In this document: positions 1 through 8,008 of the stretch, piece by piece
Numbering within the stretch: the first letter of the stretch is position 1
Layout of the letters: every line of letters starts with the position of its first letter
NCBI RefSeq assembly: GCF_023349185.1
Contig: NZ_JAKIKY010000016.1
Span: 1-64,000, forward strand
DNA length: 64,000 bases
From: Shewanella aquimarina
Lineage (GTDB): Bacteria; Pseudomonadota; Gammaproteobacteria; Enterobacterales; Shewanellaceae
Direction of reading: 5' to 3'
Position numbers and translations under genes: made by a program
The notes under the pieces: model-generated
Seen by the model: the letters and a program-made list of their open reading frames with translations, nothing else
What the model was told of the DNA's origin: nothing
The model's database searches: none

Positions 1-14
1 AGTAACTTTCATAG

Positions 15-89
15 TGGACACCTTTTGTTGATATTGAACGTGCAAATTCAATATGGCGCTTTTGACGCCGACTTCACAAGAGGTGTCCA
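15..89. repeat. Nested palindromic element, possible miniature mobile-element remnant
   Basis: The outer inverted repeat is TGGACACCT at 15-23 and AGGTGTCCA at 81-89. Inside it lie ATATTGAA (31-38) with TTCAATAT (47-54), and GGCGC (55-59) with ACGCC (65-69, one mismatch). The nested arrangement looks like a small inverted-repeat element or an insertion-sequence end. No transposase reading frame is visible. It abuts a truncated copy of the structured repeat at 98-180, so it may mark the insertion that cut that copy. Its family is not identified. Confidence 0.4.
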
Positions 90-97
90 TCTCATCA

Positions 98-180
98 TCC
101 GTGGAGGCTCGGCGATGGCATCCCTGCCATCGACGTCCTCAGATGCATCTACACCCGGTATCTAACGTCTCTTCGATTTA
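98..180 (-). repeat. Truncated inverted copy of the structured hairpin repeat (copy C)
   Basis: Read on the minus strand, this segment aligns with the left part of the repeats at 1905-2150 and 2803-3047. It shares TCGAAGAGA, CCGGGTGTAGAT and the GAGCCT motif. Its inner hairpin is CGATGGC/GCCATCG (113-119 and 126-132) around a six-base loop. The other copies have different stem sequences at the same place. The right half of the element is missing and is replaced by the nested palindrome at 15-89. Confidence 0.6.
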
Positions 181-382
181 ACTTCATTTGGTACGTGATA
201 GATATAACCTATTATTTGTAAAGAAGAAATCAAATAAAAAGTAACGTAGCATATTGAATTCAGACAACAATATGGATTAAAGTGTGACCACTTAAGGACA
301 AAGCTAGGCAAACTCGACTTCAACCATCGAGCACGCCTTTTAGGGAAGATGAAGCCAATATAAATTGTGCCCACTCTAGCTC

Positions 383-631
383 ATGAAACTTTACTCTGAC
401 CCAACTTATTGCAATATTTCAGCCGACGCGATAGAGCACGAGCAGCTTGGTTTGTTGTTTCCGCCTAAAGCATCTTTGGCGACAAATAAAATCAATGTTA
501 ATGGAAATTGGGTCAAACTAAAACCTGGGATGTCAGTCACTGTAGAAGTTAATACTGGTACCCGCCGACTGATGAAGTTTTTACTAGCACCATTAATCCG
601 AGGCGTGAATAAAGGGCCGCGAAAGCGTTAG
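383..631 (+). pseudogene. C-terminal fragment of an HlyD-family type I secretion membrane-fusion protein
   Basis: The 82-residue frame matches the extreme C-terminus of HlyD-type adaptor proteins. These bridge the inner-membrane ABC exporter and the outer-membrane channel in type I secretion. The tell-tale run is LKPGMSVTVEVNTGTRRLM followed by a basic tail, and GLLFPPKASLA lies just upstream of it. A full-length member has roughly 400-470 residues. Here the N-terminal membrane anchor and coiled-coil hairpin are absent, and a stop codon lies just before the first ATG. No ABC exporter or TolC gene is nearby, so I read this as decayed debris of a lost secretion operon. Confidence 0.7.
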
Positions 632-654
632 CTTACCAATTGTAGAGAAAACTA

Positions 655-1173
655 ATGAAAATATTTATTGGCTTCATGCTGATCGCCGGTAGCTTTATAG
701 GTTGTTATGGCGATAGAGTTATTTCAAACCTTTTGTTTGAAAACTACTGTAGTGAAGAGGGTCGTACTGGTCAGTATATCTATGAACGTGTCGGTTTGGG
801 AGAAGAGTATTTTTTATCTATCCCAAAAGATCCTAGAGAAGTTAATTTTCACTTTGTAGTTGATAGCTCGCTTATGATAAATAGAGAGTTATTAGAAAAG
901 GATTATATCTTTAGTGATTATCAAGAGTCTATTCCTCTTTCGATAATAGGGCCTGTTTACTCTTTAGAAACATCAGTTATTAGAAAGAGTGATGGCAAGT
1001 TATTAGGTAAGTCTATCAGCCTATTCAACAGTCAAGGATGGTTAGCTGAACTAAATATTCTAGGGCAGAATGAAGGTGATAGCTGTCCTCGTGGCTACGA
1101 TAAAGAGTTAAACGCAAGTGAGATTGGTTCTTTGCATTCCACACTATACAAGAAAATATTCTATAGAAAATAA
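655..1173 (+). CDS. Hypothetical exported protein, possible lipoprotein
   Basis: This is a 172-residue protein that I do not recognise. The N-terminus is a short hydrophobic segment ending in SFIGC (residues 13-17), which could be a weak lipobox; Phe at -3 makes it atypical. The rest is soluble and mixed in charge, with no motif I can name and three further cysteines. An AGAGAAA stretch ahead of the ATG can act as ribosome-binding site. It follows the HlyD fragment by 23 bases in AT-rich accessory DNA. The same frame stays open for about 29 codons after the stop at 1171-1173, so a longer ancestral protein cut by a nonsense mutation is possible but unproven. Confidence 0.5.
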   Translation: MKIFIGFMLIAGSFIGCYGDRVISNLLFENYCSEEGRTGQYIYERVGLGEEYFLSIPKDPREVNFHFVVDSSLMINRELLEKDYIFSDYQESIPLSIIGPVYSLETSVIRKSDGKLLGKSISLFNSQGWLAELNILGQNEGDSCPRGYDKELNASEIGSLHSTLYKKIFYRK

Positions 1174-1504
1174 CACAAAGAGAGAAACGAAAAAATTTCA
1201 AAGACTAATAAAAGTGAATTGTTAGCACAAGTGGCATACGCAAATGAATTAAACTCTAAATTAGTAGAAGAAGAATAAACTTTTGTAAAAACAGATACTG
1301 TAAGACATTTTGTGTAAGCGGCTGTTTATTAAAACAATCTAGCTTCACCGAGAATGTCATTTTGAGAATTACAACCAACGAGTACCTGATCGATAAGTTT
1401 GTCTATTATTGGCATTCTGCATTCCTTTTAAGAAATTAATAATGTCACCTACACAGGTATTTTTACACTCTCTCACCCATATAGCTCACTTATCCTAAAG
1501 GCTT

Positions 1505-1525
1505 ATTAGTAACAAAGTTACTAAT
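1505..1525. other. Perfect 21-base palindrome in non-coding DNA
   Basis: ATTAGTAAC and GTTACTAAT pair perfectly around AAA. There is no T-run, so it is not a typical terminator. It could be a protein-binding site or a mobile-element remnant. The surrounding stretch 1174-1620 shows no convincing gene. Confidence 0.35.
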
Positions 1526-1620
1526 CGATTGCTACATATATTAAAAGTTGGTATTTCCTCTTTTCCCTTCTGACAAAAACGCACGATTGGGTCGTTTTTT
1601 AACTATGCGAGAACTAAGGA

Positions 1621-1800
1621 TGGGACAGGCACTTTCAAGCAAATACAGTTAGAAATCGCAATGTCCTGTCTACCATTCAATTAGGTATGGAAGTCCTCAG
1701 GCGACCAAACTACGAGATTATGACTCAACAGCTCTTAGCTGCGGCAGTGGTTTTAGCTGAGCAACTCTTAAAAGATGGCTATGCACTGGCGGATTTATGA
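1621..1800 (+). pseudogene. Open fragment of an unknown small protein, lacking a start
   Basis: The frame is open for 59 codons before TGA at 1798-1800. It reads like real protein: NVLSTIQLGMEVLRRPNYE, then an alanine/leucine-rich helix ending in KDGYALADL. An in-frame stop closes it upstream and there is no ATG before residue 22. A separate ATG frame (1604 onward) stops early, which suggests a frameshifted remnant. I do not recognise the family. It lies directly before repeat copy A, in the accessory zone. Confidence 0.3.
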
Positions 1801-1904
1801 GAGGCTCCTTCAGTGCACAGCACCTCCCGCGGGCAATTCAAAGCAATGAAGTTCAATGCAAAAGTAACTTACGCAAATCCAAACGACCAAAAGACACTCC
1901 CTTA

Positions 1905-2150
1905 CTCACACCCATAAGGTCACATCGAAGAGATGGAGAACCGGGTGTAAACACGCTTTTGGCCTTCGAAATCATGGATGATTTCGCAGAGCATCCAAGG
2001 ATGGACTCGCTGCGTGCCAAAAGCGTGTTTGCACATGAGCCTGCCGCAGGCAATAGGTAAAACGTGAAGAAATGATTATAAATTAACCTTCAAATACTAT
2101 TTACGGTAGATGCTAAAGAAGCGAAACCGAATTGCCGCAAGCAATTCAAA
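1905..2150 (+). repeat. Structured hairpin repeat, copy A (about 245 bp)
   Basis: This copy is homologous end to end with 2803-3047. It has an outer stem of 18 bases, GTGTAAACACGCTTTTGG at 1945-1962, pairing with 2017-2034 with one mismatch. Within it are two hairpins: CGAAATC/GATTTCG (1967-1986) and CATCC/GGATG (1992-2003). Constant parts include CACACCCA, AAGGTCA, TCGAAGAGATGGA, CCGGGTGTA, TGAGCCTGCCGCAGGCAATAG and the final ATTGCCGCA...ATTCAAA. The stem sequences differ from copy B while pairing is kept. Confidence 0.75.
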
Positions 2151-2263
2151 ATAACGCCTGATGTCTCCACGTGTGACTCGCCTACTTCCTAACACCACCT
2201 TGTCTAGTTTTATCTGTCGTCGAAAGGAATAGTGAGCCTAGGAATGCACCATCTATGTCTTCG

Positions 2264-2734
2264 TCATAGAAAATTAAAAACTCCCTTTCTATGGTCGGCG
2301 ATGTTTGAAGTAATCACTATTGCTAGCTCTTCAGACGCTGTGACACCCAATTCTGCGTTCAAATCTATATACATTACAGTGTAGTTTGACGACGTATTAA
2401 CTTGAGGGAAATCATGTTGCGGCTCGGGATTGTCACCAACCCAAGGCTTGTTAATTCCAGAAATAAACATCCTGTCATTATCTGTTACCGCTAATCGCCT
2501 TAGTTGTAAAAAAGCACCATCAGATTGACCACTGATTATAAAACAAACACTTAAAGAGGAGCCCTTTTCGACTATACGCTTAAAAGCTTGTGGATTTTGA
2601 TACTCTCCACGTAATTCCTCACAATCTTTTACTATGTTCCAAGTTTGGGGCTGGGCAGCCTCAACGGCCTTAGTTATCGTTAGAGGCACTAATAGAAAAC
2701 CCAATAGAAGCAGCAACCTAATAAAATTTGTCAT
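2264..2734 (-). CDS. Hypothetical secreted protein between two copies of the hairpin repeat
   Basis: This gives a 156-residue protein from an ATG at 2734. AAGGAT lies six bases upstream of that ATG, which favours it over the TTG one codon earlier. A clear signal peptide spans about residues 1-27 (RLLLLLGFLLVPLTITKAVEA), so the mature part should be periplasmic or exported. Two cysteines (one in KDCEE, one in VCFI) could form a disulphide. The remainder looks beta-rich, and I recognise no family. It sits alone, flanked on both sides by direct copies of the structured repeat, and looks like an acquired orphan. Confidence 0.55.
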   Translation of the reverse strand: MTNFIRLLLLLGFLLVPLTITKAVEAAQPQTWNIVKDCEELRGEYQNPQAFKRIVEKGSSLSVCFIISGQSDGAFLQLRRLAVTDNDRMFISGINKPWVGDNPEPQHDFPQVNTSSNYTVMYIDLNAELGVTASEELAIVITSNIADHRKGVFNFL

Positions 2735-2802
2735 CAAATCATCCTTAATTTTATAAACGCTGTAAAAATAACACTAAGCGCAACCACTTAAAACTCTGCC
2801 TG

Positions 2803-3047
2803 CTCACACCCACAAGGTCAAATCGAAGAGATGGAAAACCGGGTGTAGATACGCCGGTGAGCTTCCGAAACAGGGATGTTTCGGCAGAGCCTACATGGAA
2901 TGTATTCACGGCGTCTCACAGGCGTATCTGCACGTGAGCCTGCCGCAGGCAATAGATAAACCTTGACGTCATGGTTATAAGCCACACCTCAAATACCAAG
3001 TCGGGTAGAGTTCAAATAGCAAAATAGAATTGCCGCAGGCTATTCAA
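2803..3047 (+). repeat. Structured hairpin repeat, copy B (about 245 bp)
   Basis: This is a direct repeat of 1905-2150. Its outer stem, 2843-2861 with 2915-2933, pairs with two mismatches. Inner hairpins are CCGAAAC/GTTTCGG (2865-2884, loop AGGGAT) and TACAT/ATGTA (2892-2904). Compared with copy A, both sides of each stem have changed together, while loops and flanks are similar. The 3' portion ends in ATTGCCGCAGGCTATTCAAAG. Confidence 0.75.
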
Positions 3048-3256
3048 AGAAATAAAGATCAACGCTGCCACCTGCGAATACAAAGCCATACGCTGACGGC
3101 CACCAGCAAAGAAACTTCTTAACTTGTTTTCCAACAAGCTAGCTTGCGATCCGCAACCTCGCCACCGAACCACTTTATTGCTATATTAGCGCCCATTATC
3201 TAAGACAGGCTGCGCCTTGGCGCGGCCAGATCCACCTAGACCATAAAGGGTATTCA

Positions 3257-3949
3257 ATGAAAATTGGTATTATCGGCGCCATGGAGCCAGAAGTCGCTCA
3301 TCTTATCGCGTCTATGACAGACACTCAGACCCAGACCATCGCCGGCATAGAGTTTGTCGCCGGGCAGCTTGAGGGCAAAGAGGTGGTAGTCACCCGCTCT
3401 GGCATCGGCAAGGTCACCGCCAGTGTCGCTACCACACTGCTGATTGAGAAATATGCCCCGGATTATGTGATCAACACAGGCTCGGCGGGCGGTTTCGTCG
3501 ACAGCCTGGCCATCGGCGATATCGTTATCTCCTCTGAGGTGCGTCACCATGACGTGGACGTAACCGCCTTTGGCTACGAGATAGGTCAGATGGCTCAGCA
3601 ACCGGCAGCCTTCATGCCAGACAGAACACTGGTCGAGGCCGCTAAGAAGGCGGTTGCGAATCTGGGCGAAGTGAAGGCTATCGAAGGGCTTATCTGCACC
3701 GGCGACAGCTTTATCTGCGACCCTGAGCGCACTAAGGTGATGCTAAGTAACTTCCCGACCATGGCGGCCTGCGAAATGGAAGGCGCGGCGATTGCCCAGG
3801 TGTGTCACCAGTTCAAGGTGCCTTTCGTGGTGATCCGCTCGCTGTCTGACAACGCCAACAACGACTCGCCGGTAGATTTTGACAGCTACCTAGTGAAGGC
3901 GGGCCATCATTCGGCACTGATGGTGATCTCGCTGCTGAAACACCTGTAA
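3257..3949 (+). CDS. mtnN: 5'-methylthioadenosine/S-adenosylhomocysteine nucleosidase
   Basis: This enzyme hydrolyses methylthioadenosine and S-adenosylhomocysteine to adenine plus the thio-sugar. It recycles SAM by-products in the cytoplasm and feeds autoinducer-2 precursor formation. The 230-residue length is typical. GIIGAMEPE places the catalytic Glu at position 12. The substrate loop CEMEGAAIAQV and the catalytic Asp in RSLSDNAN near the C-terminus are present. It marks the boundary between accessory DNA and core genome. The next gene (CobD/CbiB-like) starts 37 bases after its stop, so they may be co-transcribed. Confidence 0.95.
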   Translation: MKIGIIGAMEPEVAHLIASMTDTQTQTIAGIEFVAGQLEGKEVVVTRSGIGKVTASVATTLLIEKYAPDYVINTGSAGGFVDSLAIGDIVISSEVRHHDVDVTAFGYEIGQMAQQPAAFMPDRTLVEAAKKAVANLGEVKAIEGLICTGDSFICDPERTKVMLSNFPTMAACEMEGAAIAQVCHQFKVPFVVIRSLSDNANNDSPVDFDSYLVKAGHHSALMVISLLKHL

Positions 3950-3986
3950 CTGTCAGACTCAGGGACGGCACACAGACCGCGACGCG

Positions 3987-4970
3987 ATGCACGATCTCAT
4001 CCAACAGCTACTGCTCGACAGCCCCTTCTATCAGGGGGCTGCCATCTTGTTGGTGGCCATCTTCATGGCGCTACTGGCACCGCTACCCAGGGAATACCAG
4101 GCCTTCTACTGGTTTTCTCAGCTGGCGCACAGCCTGTCGGCCAAGGTGGCGAGAGCTGATCGCTCCCCAGGCCAGCAGCGCCTGGCCGGTAGCCTGTCTG
4201 TGCTGCTGCTCGTGTTGCCCTTCTGGCTGATCTTAAGCTTCCTGTTGGAACTGGCGGCCTTTCCCTGGTTCTTCGAGTGTCTGTTTCTCTATCTCTGCCT
4301 GTGCGACGAGCAGTTTCACAAGGTGGCGGAGGAGACAGGCCAGGCACTGGAGCGCCAGGACAAGCAGCGCGCCCGTCGCCTGCTGAGCCAGTGGGTCTAT
4401 CGCGACACCCGAGAACTCTCGGAGGTGGGCATGAGTAAGACGACCATAGAGAAGCTGATGACCACCTCCATCTATGGCACGGTCGCCACCATCCTCTTCT
4501 ACGCCGTCGGCGGCGCTCCCCTGGTACTGGGCGCGCGGATGATCAAGCAGCTGGAATACACCTGGCCGGCCCTCAACCCACAATATCGTGAGTTCGGCCG
4601 CCCCGCCTATCTGCTGAGCTACCTCATCTACTGGTTGCCCACCCTGGCCTGGAACTTCACCCTGGCGATCCAGGGTGGCCCAGGCGCCTTGGTGCAGATG
4701 TTAAGACCCGTCAAGAGCCCGCTGCCGATAAACAATCACCTAACCACCTGCGCCCTCGCGGCAAAAGTGCTCGACACCGAGCTGGGCGGCCCGCAAAAAT
4801 TTGCCGGTAAGAGGGTCGATATCGCCCGTATCGGCACTGGCCCCAAGCCCACGCCTCACACCATCTCGGCGGCGCTGAAACTGCTGCGCCTGAGCAAGGG
4901 GATCTGGGTGCTCTCGGTACTGCTCATCCCCTGCCTGTGGGCCATGCTGCGGCTGCTGGCGCACGCTTAA
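3987..4970 (+). CDS. CobD/CbiB-family membrane protein (cobalamin biosynthesis-like)
   Basis: This 327-residue polytopic membrane protein matches the CobD/CbiB family. Family members attach aminopropanol phosphate to adenosylcobyric acid. Supporting signs are the N-terminal hydrophobic helices with PREYQAFYWF, the central WVYRDTRELSEVGMSKTTIE segment with SIYGTVATILFYAVGG, and a C-terminal helix. No other cobalamin gene is nearby, so true AdoCbi-P synthase activity is uncertain. It may be a stand-alone salvage enzyme or a divergent paralogue. No strong ribosome-binding site precedes the ATG; coupling to mtnN is possible. Confidence 0.75.
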   Translation: MHDLIQQLLLDSPFYQGAAILLVAIFMALLAPLPREYQAFYWFSQLAHSLSAKVARADRSPGQQRLAGSLSVLLLVLPFWLILSFLLELAAFPWFFECLFLYLCLCDEQFHKVAEETGQALERQDKQRARRLLSQWVYRDTRELSEVGMSKTTIEKLMTTSIYGTVATILFYAVGGAPLVLGARMIKQLEYTWPALNPQYREFGRPAYLLSYLIYWLPTLAWNFTLAIQGGPGALVQMLRPVKSPLPINNHLTTCALAAKVLDTELGGPQKFAGKRVDIARIGTGPKPTPHTISAALKLLRLSKGIWVLSVLLIPCLWAMLRLLAHA

Positions 4971-5085
4971 TCGCCACTCTGTGTCACGCCGCCTCTGGCT
5001 TGGCGCCTTTTAACTAGACAAGCCAAAACCGCTTGGTATTATTCCCCCTCTGGCGGCAACATATCGACATAATAGGCATAACACT

Positions 5086-5475
5086 TTGTTTGAGAATCTT
5101 CACATTTCCCTGACCACACCGGCGCTGCTGTTTCCGGCTATCTCTTTGTTACTCCTGGCCTATACCAACCGCTTCTTCTCGCTGGCGGCGCTGATCCGCA
5201 GCCTGAGCGCCGAGGGTAAACCTGTGCACTCGGGCCAGCTTAAAAACCTGCGTCGCCGCATCGTCATCATTCGCCGCATGCAGGAGGCCGGCGTCTCCAG
5301 CTTTGCCCTGTGCGTCCTGTGCATGATCTTCATCTATGTCGGCTTCAACAAGACGGGCTCCATCATCTTCGGCTCCAGCCTGCTGCTCCTGCTCTACTCC
5401 CTGGTGCTTTCTGTGCTTGAGATCCGCATCTCGGTCGATGCCCTCAACTACCACCTGCAAGAGCTAGATCAATGA
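5086..5475 (+). CDS. DUF2721 family membrane protein
   Basis: This 129-residue protein has three predicted membrane helices. The opening TTPALLFPAISLLLLAYTNRF is the signature of DUF2721 proteins, followed by a basic stretch (LKNLRRRIVIIRRMQEAG) and two more helices. The start is a TTG, as no ATG or GTG fits the family's usual N-terminus better. Its stop overlaps the ATG of the next gene (ATGA), which indicates translational coupling with the UPF0126 transporter. Function is unknown. Confidence 0.75.
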   Translation: MFENLHISLTTPALLFPAISLLLLAYTNRFFSLAALIRSLSAEGKPVHSGQLKNLRRRIVIIRRMQEAGVSSFALCVLCMIFIYVGFNKTGSIIFGSSLLLLLYSLVLSVLEIRISVDALNYHLQELDQ

Positions 5476-6092
5476 AGGAGTGGATCTATTTCTTCGACCT
5501 CTGCGGTACCGCGGTATTTGCCCTCTCCGGCGCCTTAGCCGCCGGGCGTCACCGCATGGATCCCTTTGGAGTGATAGTGCTGGCCTCGGTCACCGCCATC
5601 GGCGGCGGCAGCATACGCGACGCCCTACTGGGCACCACACCGGTATTTTGGATCCGCGACCCCAACTACATCATAGTGATATTGGCTACCGTGCTGCTCG
5701 CGCTTATCTTTATTCGCAAGCCCAAGAAGGTGCCCCAGTACACGCTACCTGTGGCCGATGCCTTCGGATTGGCGCTGTTTACCGTGATCGGGGCCGAAAA
5801 GGCACTCAATCTTGGCCTCAGCGGCATGATTGCCGTGGTGATGGGCTTGATAACTGGCGTCGGAGGCGGCATTATTCGAGACATACTCTGTCGCCAGATC
5901 CCCATGATATTGCGCACCGAAATCTATGCGACCGCCTCGATATTTGGTGGAATAAGCTATACCTGTGCCATCACCTGGGGCTTGGCCGATAAGGTGGCTC
6001 TGGCCATCGCCATGATAAGCGCGCTGGTCATACGACTGGCGGCCATCAAGTGGCACCTAAGACTTCCGGCGTTTGAATTAAAGAAAACATAA
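5472..6092 (+). CDS. UPF0126/TRIC-type membrane transporter, probable glycine transporter
   Basis: This is a 206-residue protein with about seven helices built from an internal duplication. Each half carries the family's glycine motif: ITAIGGGSIRD-like (near residue 45) and GVGGGIIRDIL (near residue 130). The fold is that of the trimeric intracellular cation channel family. Mutant-fitness work in Shewanella has tied a UPF0126 member to glycine use, so glycine transport is the best guess. That is family knowledge, not visible in the sequence. It overlaps the DUF2721 gene by four bases and is followed after one base by a secreted NTF2-like gene, so the three form an operon. Confidence 0.8.
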   Translation: MKEWIYFFDLCGTAVFALSGALAAGRHRMDPFGVIVLASVTAIGGGSIRDALLGTTPVFWIRDPNYIIVILATVLLALIFIRKPKKVPQYTLPVADAFGLALFTVIGAEKALNLGLSGMIAVVMGLITGVGGGIIRDILCRQIPMILRTEIYATASIFGGISYTCAITWGLADKVALAIAMISALVIRLAAIKWHLRLPAFELKKT

Positions 6093-6093
6093 G

Positions 6094-6573
6094 ATGATCA
6101 AGCAGTTCTTAATTAGCATTCTGATGATGTTGCCGCTCACCGCCCAGGCTGGGCCCGGTGACATGCCTGCCGAGCAGCAGATGGCCATCAAGTATATTCA
6201 GGCGCTGACGGATCATGACTATCGCACCCTGGCCTCCTTCTACAACCGCGACAGCGTGTTTAAGGATCGCACCGCCAGCAAGACCTACACGGGCAGGCGC
6301 AACATCATAGAGTTTTTCGAGCGTGCCCATAGGGGCGTGCTGGAGTATGACTTCAACATAGAGCACATGTACAACTCGGGCTCTCTGGTGGTGATGATAG
6401 GCAACTATCACTATCGCGGCCCGGGCAGCCTGTTTGGCAAGCCAGGTAAGGTGATCGAACTGGCCATCCCTGGGGTGACCACGGTCAAGCTGGATCTGGC
6501 CAATCACAGGGTCAAGGAACATGAAGATCTGATGGACTATCAGACCATGCAAGACCAGCTCGCCACCCAGTAA
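6094..6573 (+). CDS. Secreted NTF2/SnoaL-like protein
   Basis: A 19-residue signal peptide (MIKQFLISILMMLPLTAQA) is followed by an NTF2-like fold of about 140 residues. The opening helix AIKYIQALTDHDYRTLASFYNRDSVF is typical of the SnoaL/nuclear-transport-factor superfamily, which forms a cone-shaped pocket in enzymes and binding proteins. No catalytic residues can be assigned. It starts one base after the UPF0126 stop, ends at a strong bidirectional terminator, and is the last gene of that operon. Confidence 0.75.
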   Translation: MIKQFLISILMMLPLTAQAGPGDMPAEQQMAIKYIQALTDHDYRTLASFYNRDSVFKDRTASKTYTGRRNIIEFFERAHRGVLEYDFNIEHMYNSGSLVVMIGNYHYRGPGSLFGKPGKVIELAIPGVTTVKLDLANHRVKEHEDLMDYQTMQDQLATQ

Positions 6574-6606
6574 TACAGTACCACCTGCCTTCTGCCCGCT
6601 ATATTG

Positions 6607-6646
6607 ATCGATAAAAAGGCCTGCATCTGCAGGCCTTTTTATCGAT
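6607..6646. terminator. Bidirectional terminator between the NTF2-like gene and tyrS
   Basis: This is a long perfect stem: ATCGATAAAAAGGCCTGCA pairs with its complement across a two-base loop. A T-run within each arm serves both convergent genes. Confidence 0.9.
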
Positions 6647-6685
6647 TTCATCTAAGCATTAACCCCCGAGGGGTTAGCCAGGTCA

Positions 6686-7882
6686 TTACACCAGGGTGAT
6701 CTTGGCGAACTTGCGCTTACCCACCTGGAACACGCCTGTCAGGCCGGCACTCAGTTGCTGACGGCTGTCTTCAATCTTCTCGCCGTCAAGCTTAGCGGCG
6801 CCCTGCTTGATCATACGCATCGCCTCAGAGGTCGAGCTCACCAGGCCTGCGTCTTTGAGCACGTTGGCGATGCCGATACCGTCACCGGCAGCAATCTCAA
6901 TCTCTTGGATATCGTCCGGGATCGCGCCCTTCTGGAAGCGATTGATAAACTCCTGATGCGCCGCCTCGGCAGCCGCCTCGTCGTGAAAACGGGCGATGAT
7001 CTCTTTCGCCAGGGCGATCTTCACATCTCTCGGGTTGGTGCCGTTTTCGACGTCGCTCTTGAGCTGAGCGATCTCTTCCAATGGACGGAAAGAGAGCAGC
7101 TCGAAGTAGCGCCACATCAGGTCATCTGAGATAGACATGATCTTGCCGAACATCTCGCCGGCTGGCTCGCTGACACCTATGTAGTTGTGGGCAGACTTAG
7201 ACATCTTCTTCACGCCGTCCAGACCTTCCAGCAGCGGCATCATGATCACCGCCTGTGGCTTCTGACCGGCGGCTTTTTGTAGCTCACGGCCCATCAGCAG
7301 GTTGAACTTCTGATCCGTACCGCCAAGCTCGACGTCGGCTTCCAGCGCGACAGAGTCATAGCCCTGTAGCAGTGGATACATAAATTCGTGGATGGCGATC
7401 GACTGACCCGAGGCATAACGCTTCTTAAAGTCGTCACGTTCCATCATGCGCGCAACTGTCTGCTGTGAGGCCAGACGTATCATGCCCGCCGCGCCCAGCT
7501 CTTCCAGCCAGCTCGAGTTGAACTCGATGCGGGTCTTGGCCGGATCCAGGATCTTGTAAACCTGTTCCTTGTAGGTTTCGGCGTTCGCCAGCACCTGCTC
7601 GCGGGTCAGCGGCGGACGCGTGCTGTTCTTACCACTCGGGTCACCCACCATGCCGGTGAAGTCGCCGATCAGGAAGATCACTTCGTGTCCCAGCTCCTGA
7701 AAGGCACGCATCTTATTGAGGATCACAGTATGGCCAAGATGAATATCCGGCGCGGTTGGGTCGGCCCCCAACTTGATGCGCAGAGGACGTCCCTCTTTTA
7801 ATTTTTCCAGCAGATCCGATTCGAGCAAGATCTCGTCGGTACCACGTTTAATTTCTGCTAATGCTTGGTCTAAATTAGCCAT
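6686..7882 (-). CDS. tyrS: Tyrosyl-tRNA synthetase
   Basis: This class I aminoacyl-tRNA synthetase charges tRNA-Tyr in the cytoplasm. The 398 residues include the HIGH-type motif HLGH (48-51) in the Rossmann fold, KMSKS in GVKKMSKSAHN, the tyrosine pocket region (EFMYPLLQGYDSVAL), and a C-terminal S4 RNA-binding domain from about 335 to the end. This is the TyrZ-like bacterial subtype with HLGH rather than HVGH. It is a single gene, convergent with the preceding operon and divergent from the M23 peptidase gene. Confidence 0.96.
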   Translation of the reverse strand: MANLDQALAEIKRGTDEILLESDLLEKLKEGRPLRIKLGADPTAPDIHLGHTVILNKMRAFQELGHEVIFLIGDFTGMVGDPSGKNSTRPPLTREQVLANAETYKEQVYKILDPAKTRIEFNSSWLEELGAAGMIRLASQQTVARMMERDDFKKRYASGQSIAIHEFMYPLLQGYDSVALEADVELGGTDQKFNLLMGRELQKAAGQKPQAVIMMPLLEGLDGVKKMSKSAHNYIGVSEPAGEMFGKIMSISDDLMWRYFELLSFRPLEEIAQLKSDVENGTNPRDVKIALAKEIIARFHDEAAAEAAHQEFINRFQKGAIPDDIQEIEIAAGDGIGIANVLKDAGLVSSTSEAMRMIKQGAAKLDGEKIEDSRQQLSAGLTGVFQVGKRKFAKITLV

Positions 7883-8008
7883 CTTGGCAGCTACTCCTAA
7901 GAGCCGATAGGTAAATAATGGGGACTAATGTTACTTGTTAGCCAGCACAAATGAAAGAGTGTACACTAACAGGATCGGCTTAAGTGTTAGAAATTGGTAT
8001 CGGAGTCA

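Noticed and set aside
162..374. Minus-strand 70-codon frame
   Set aside because: It overlaps the truncated repeat copy, has no Shine-Dalgarno and no protein-like pattern.
1797..2060. Plus- and minus-strand frames across repeat copy A
   Set aside because: They are formed by the structured repeat itself, and the equivalent frames are not kept in copy B.
1905..3047. CRISPR array
   Set aside because: There are only two widely spaced long copies, with no regular short repeat-spacer pattern and no cas genes.
5480..5992. 170-codon alternate frame inside the UPF0126 gene
   Set aside because: It is a GC-driven shadow frame rich in Arg and His, with no start signal.
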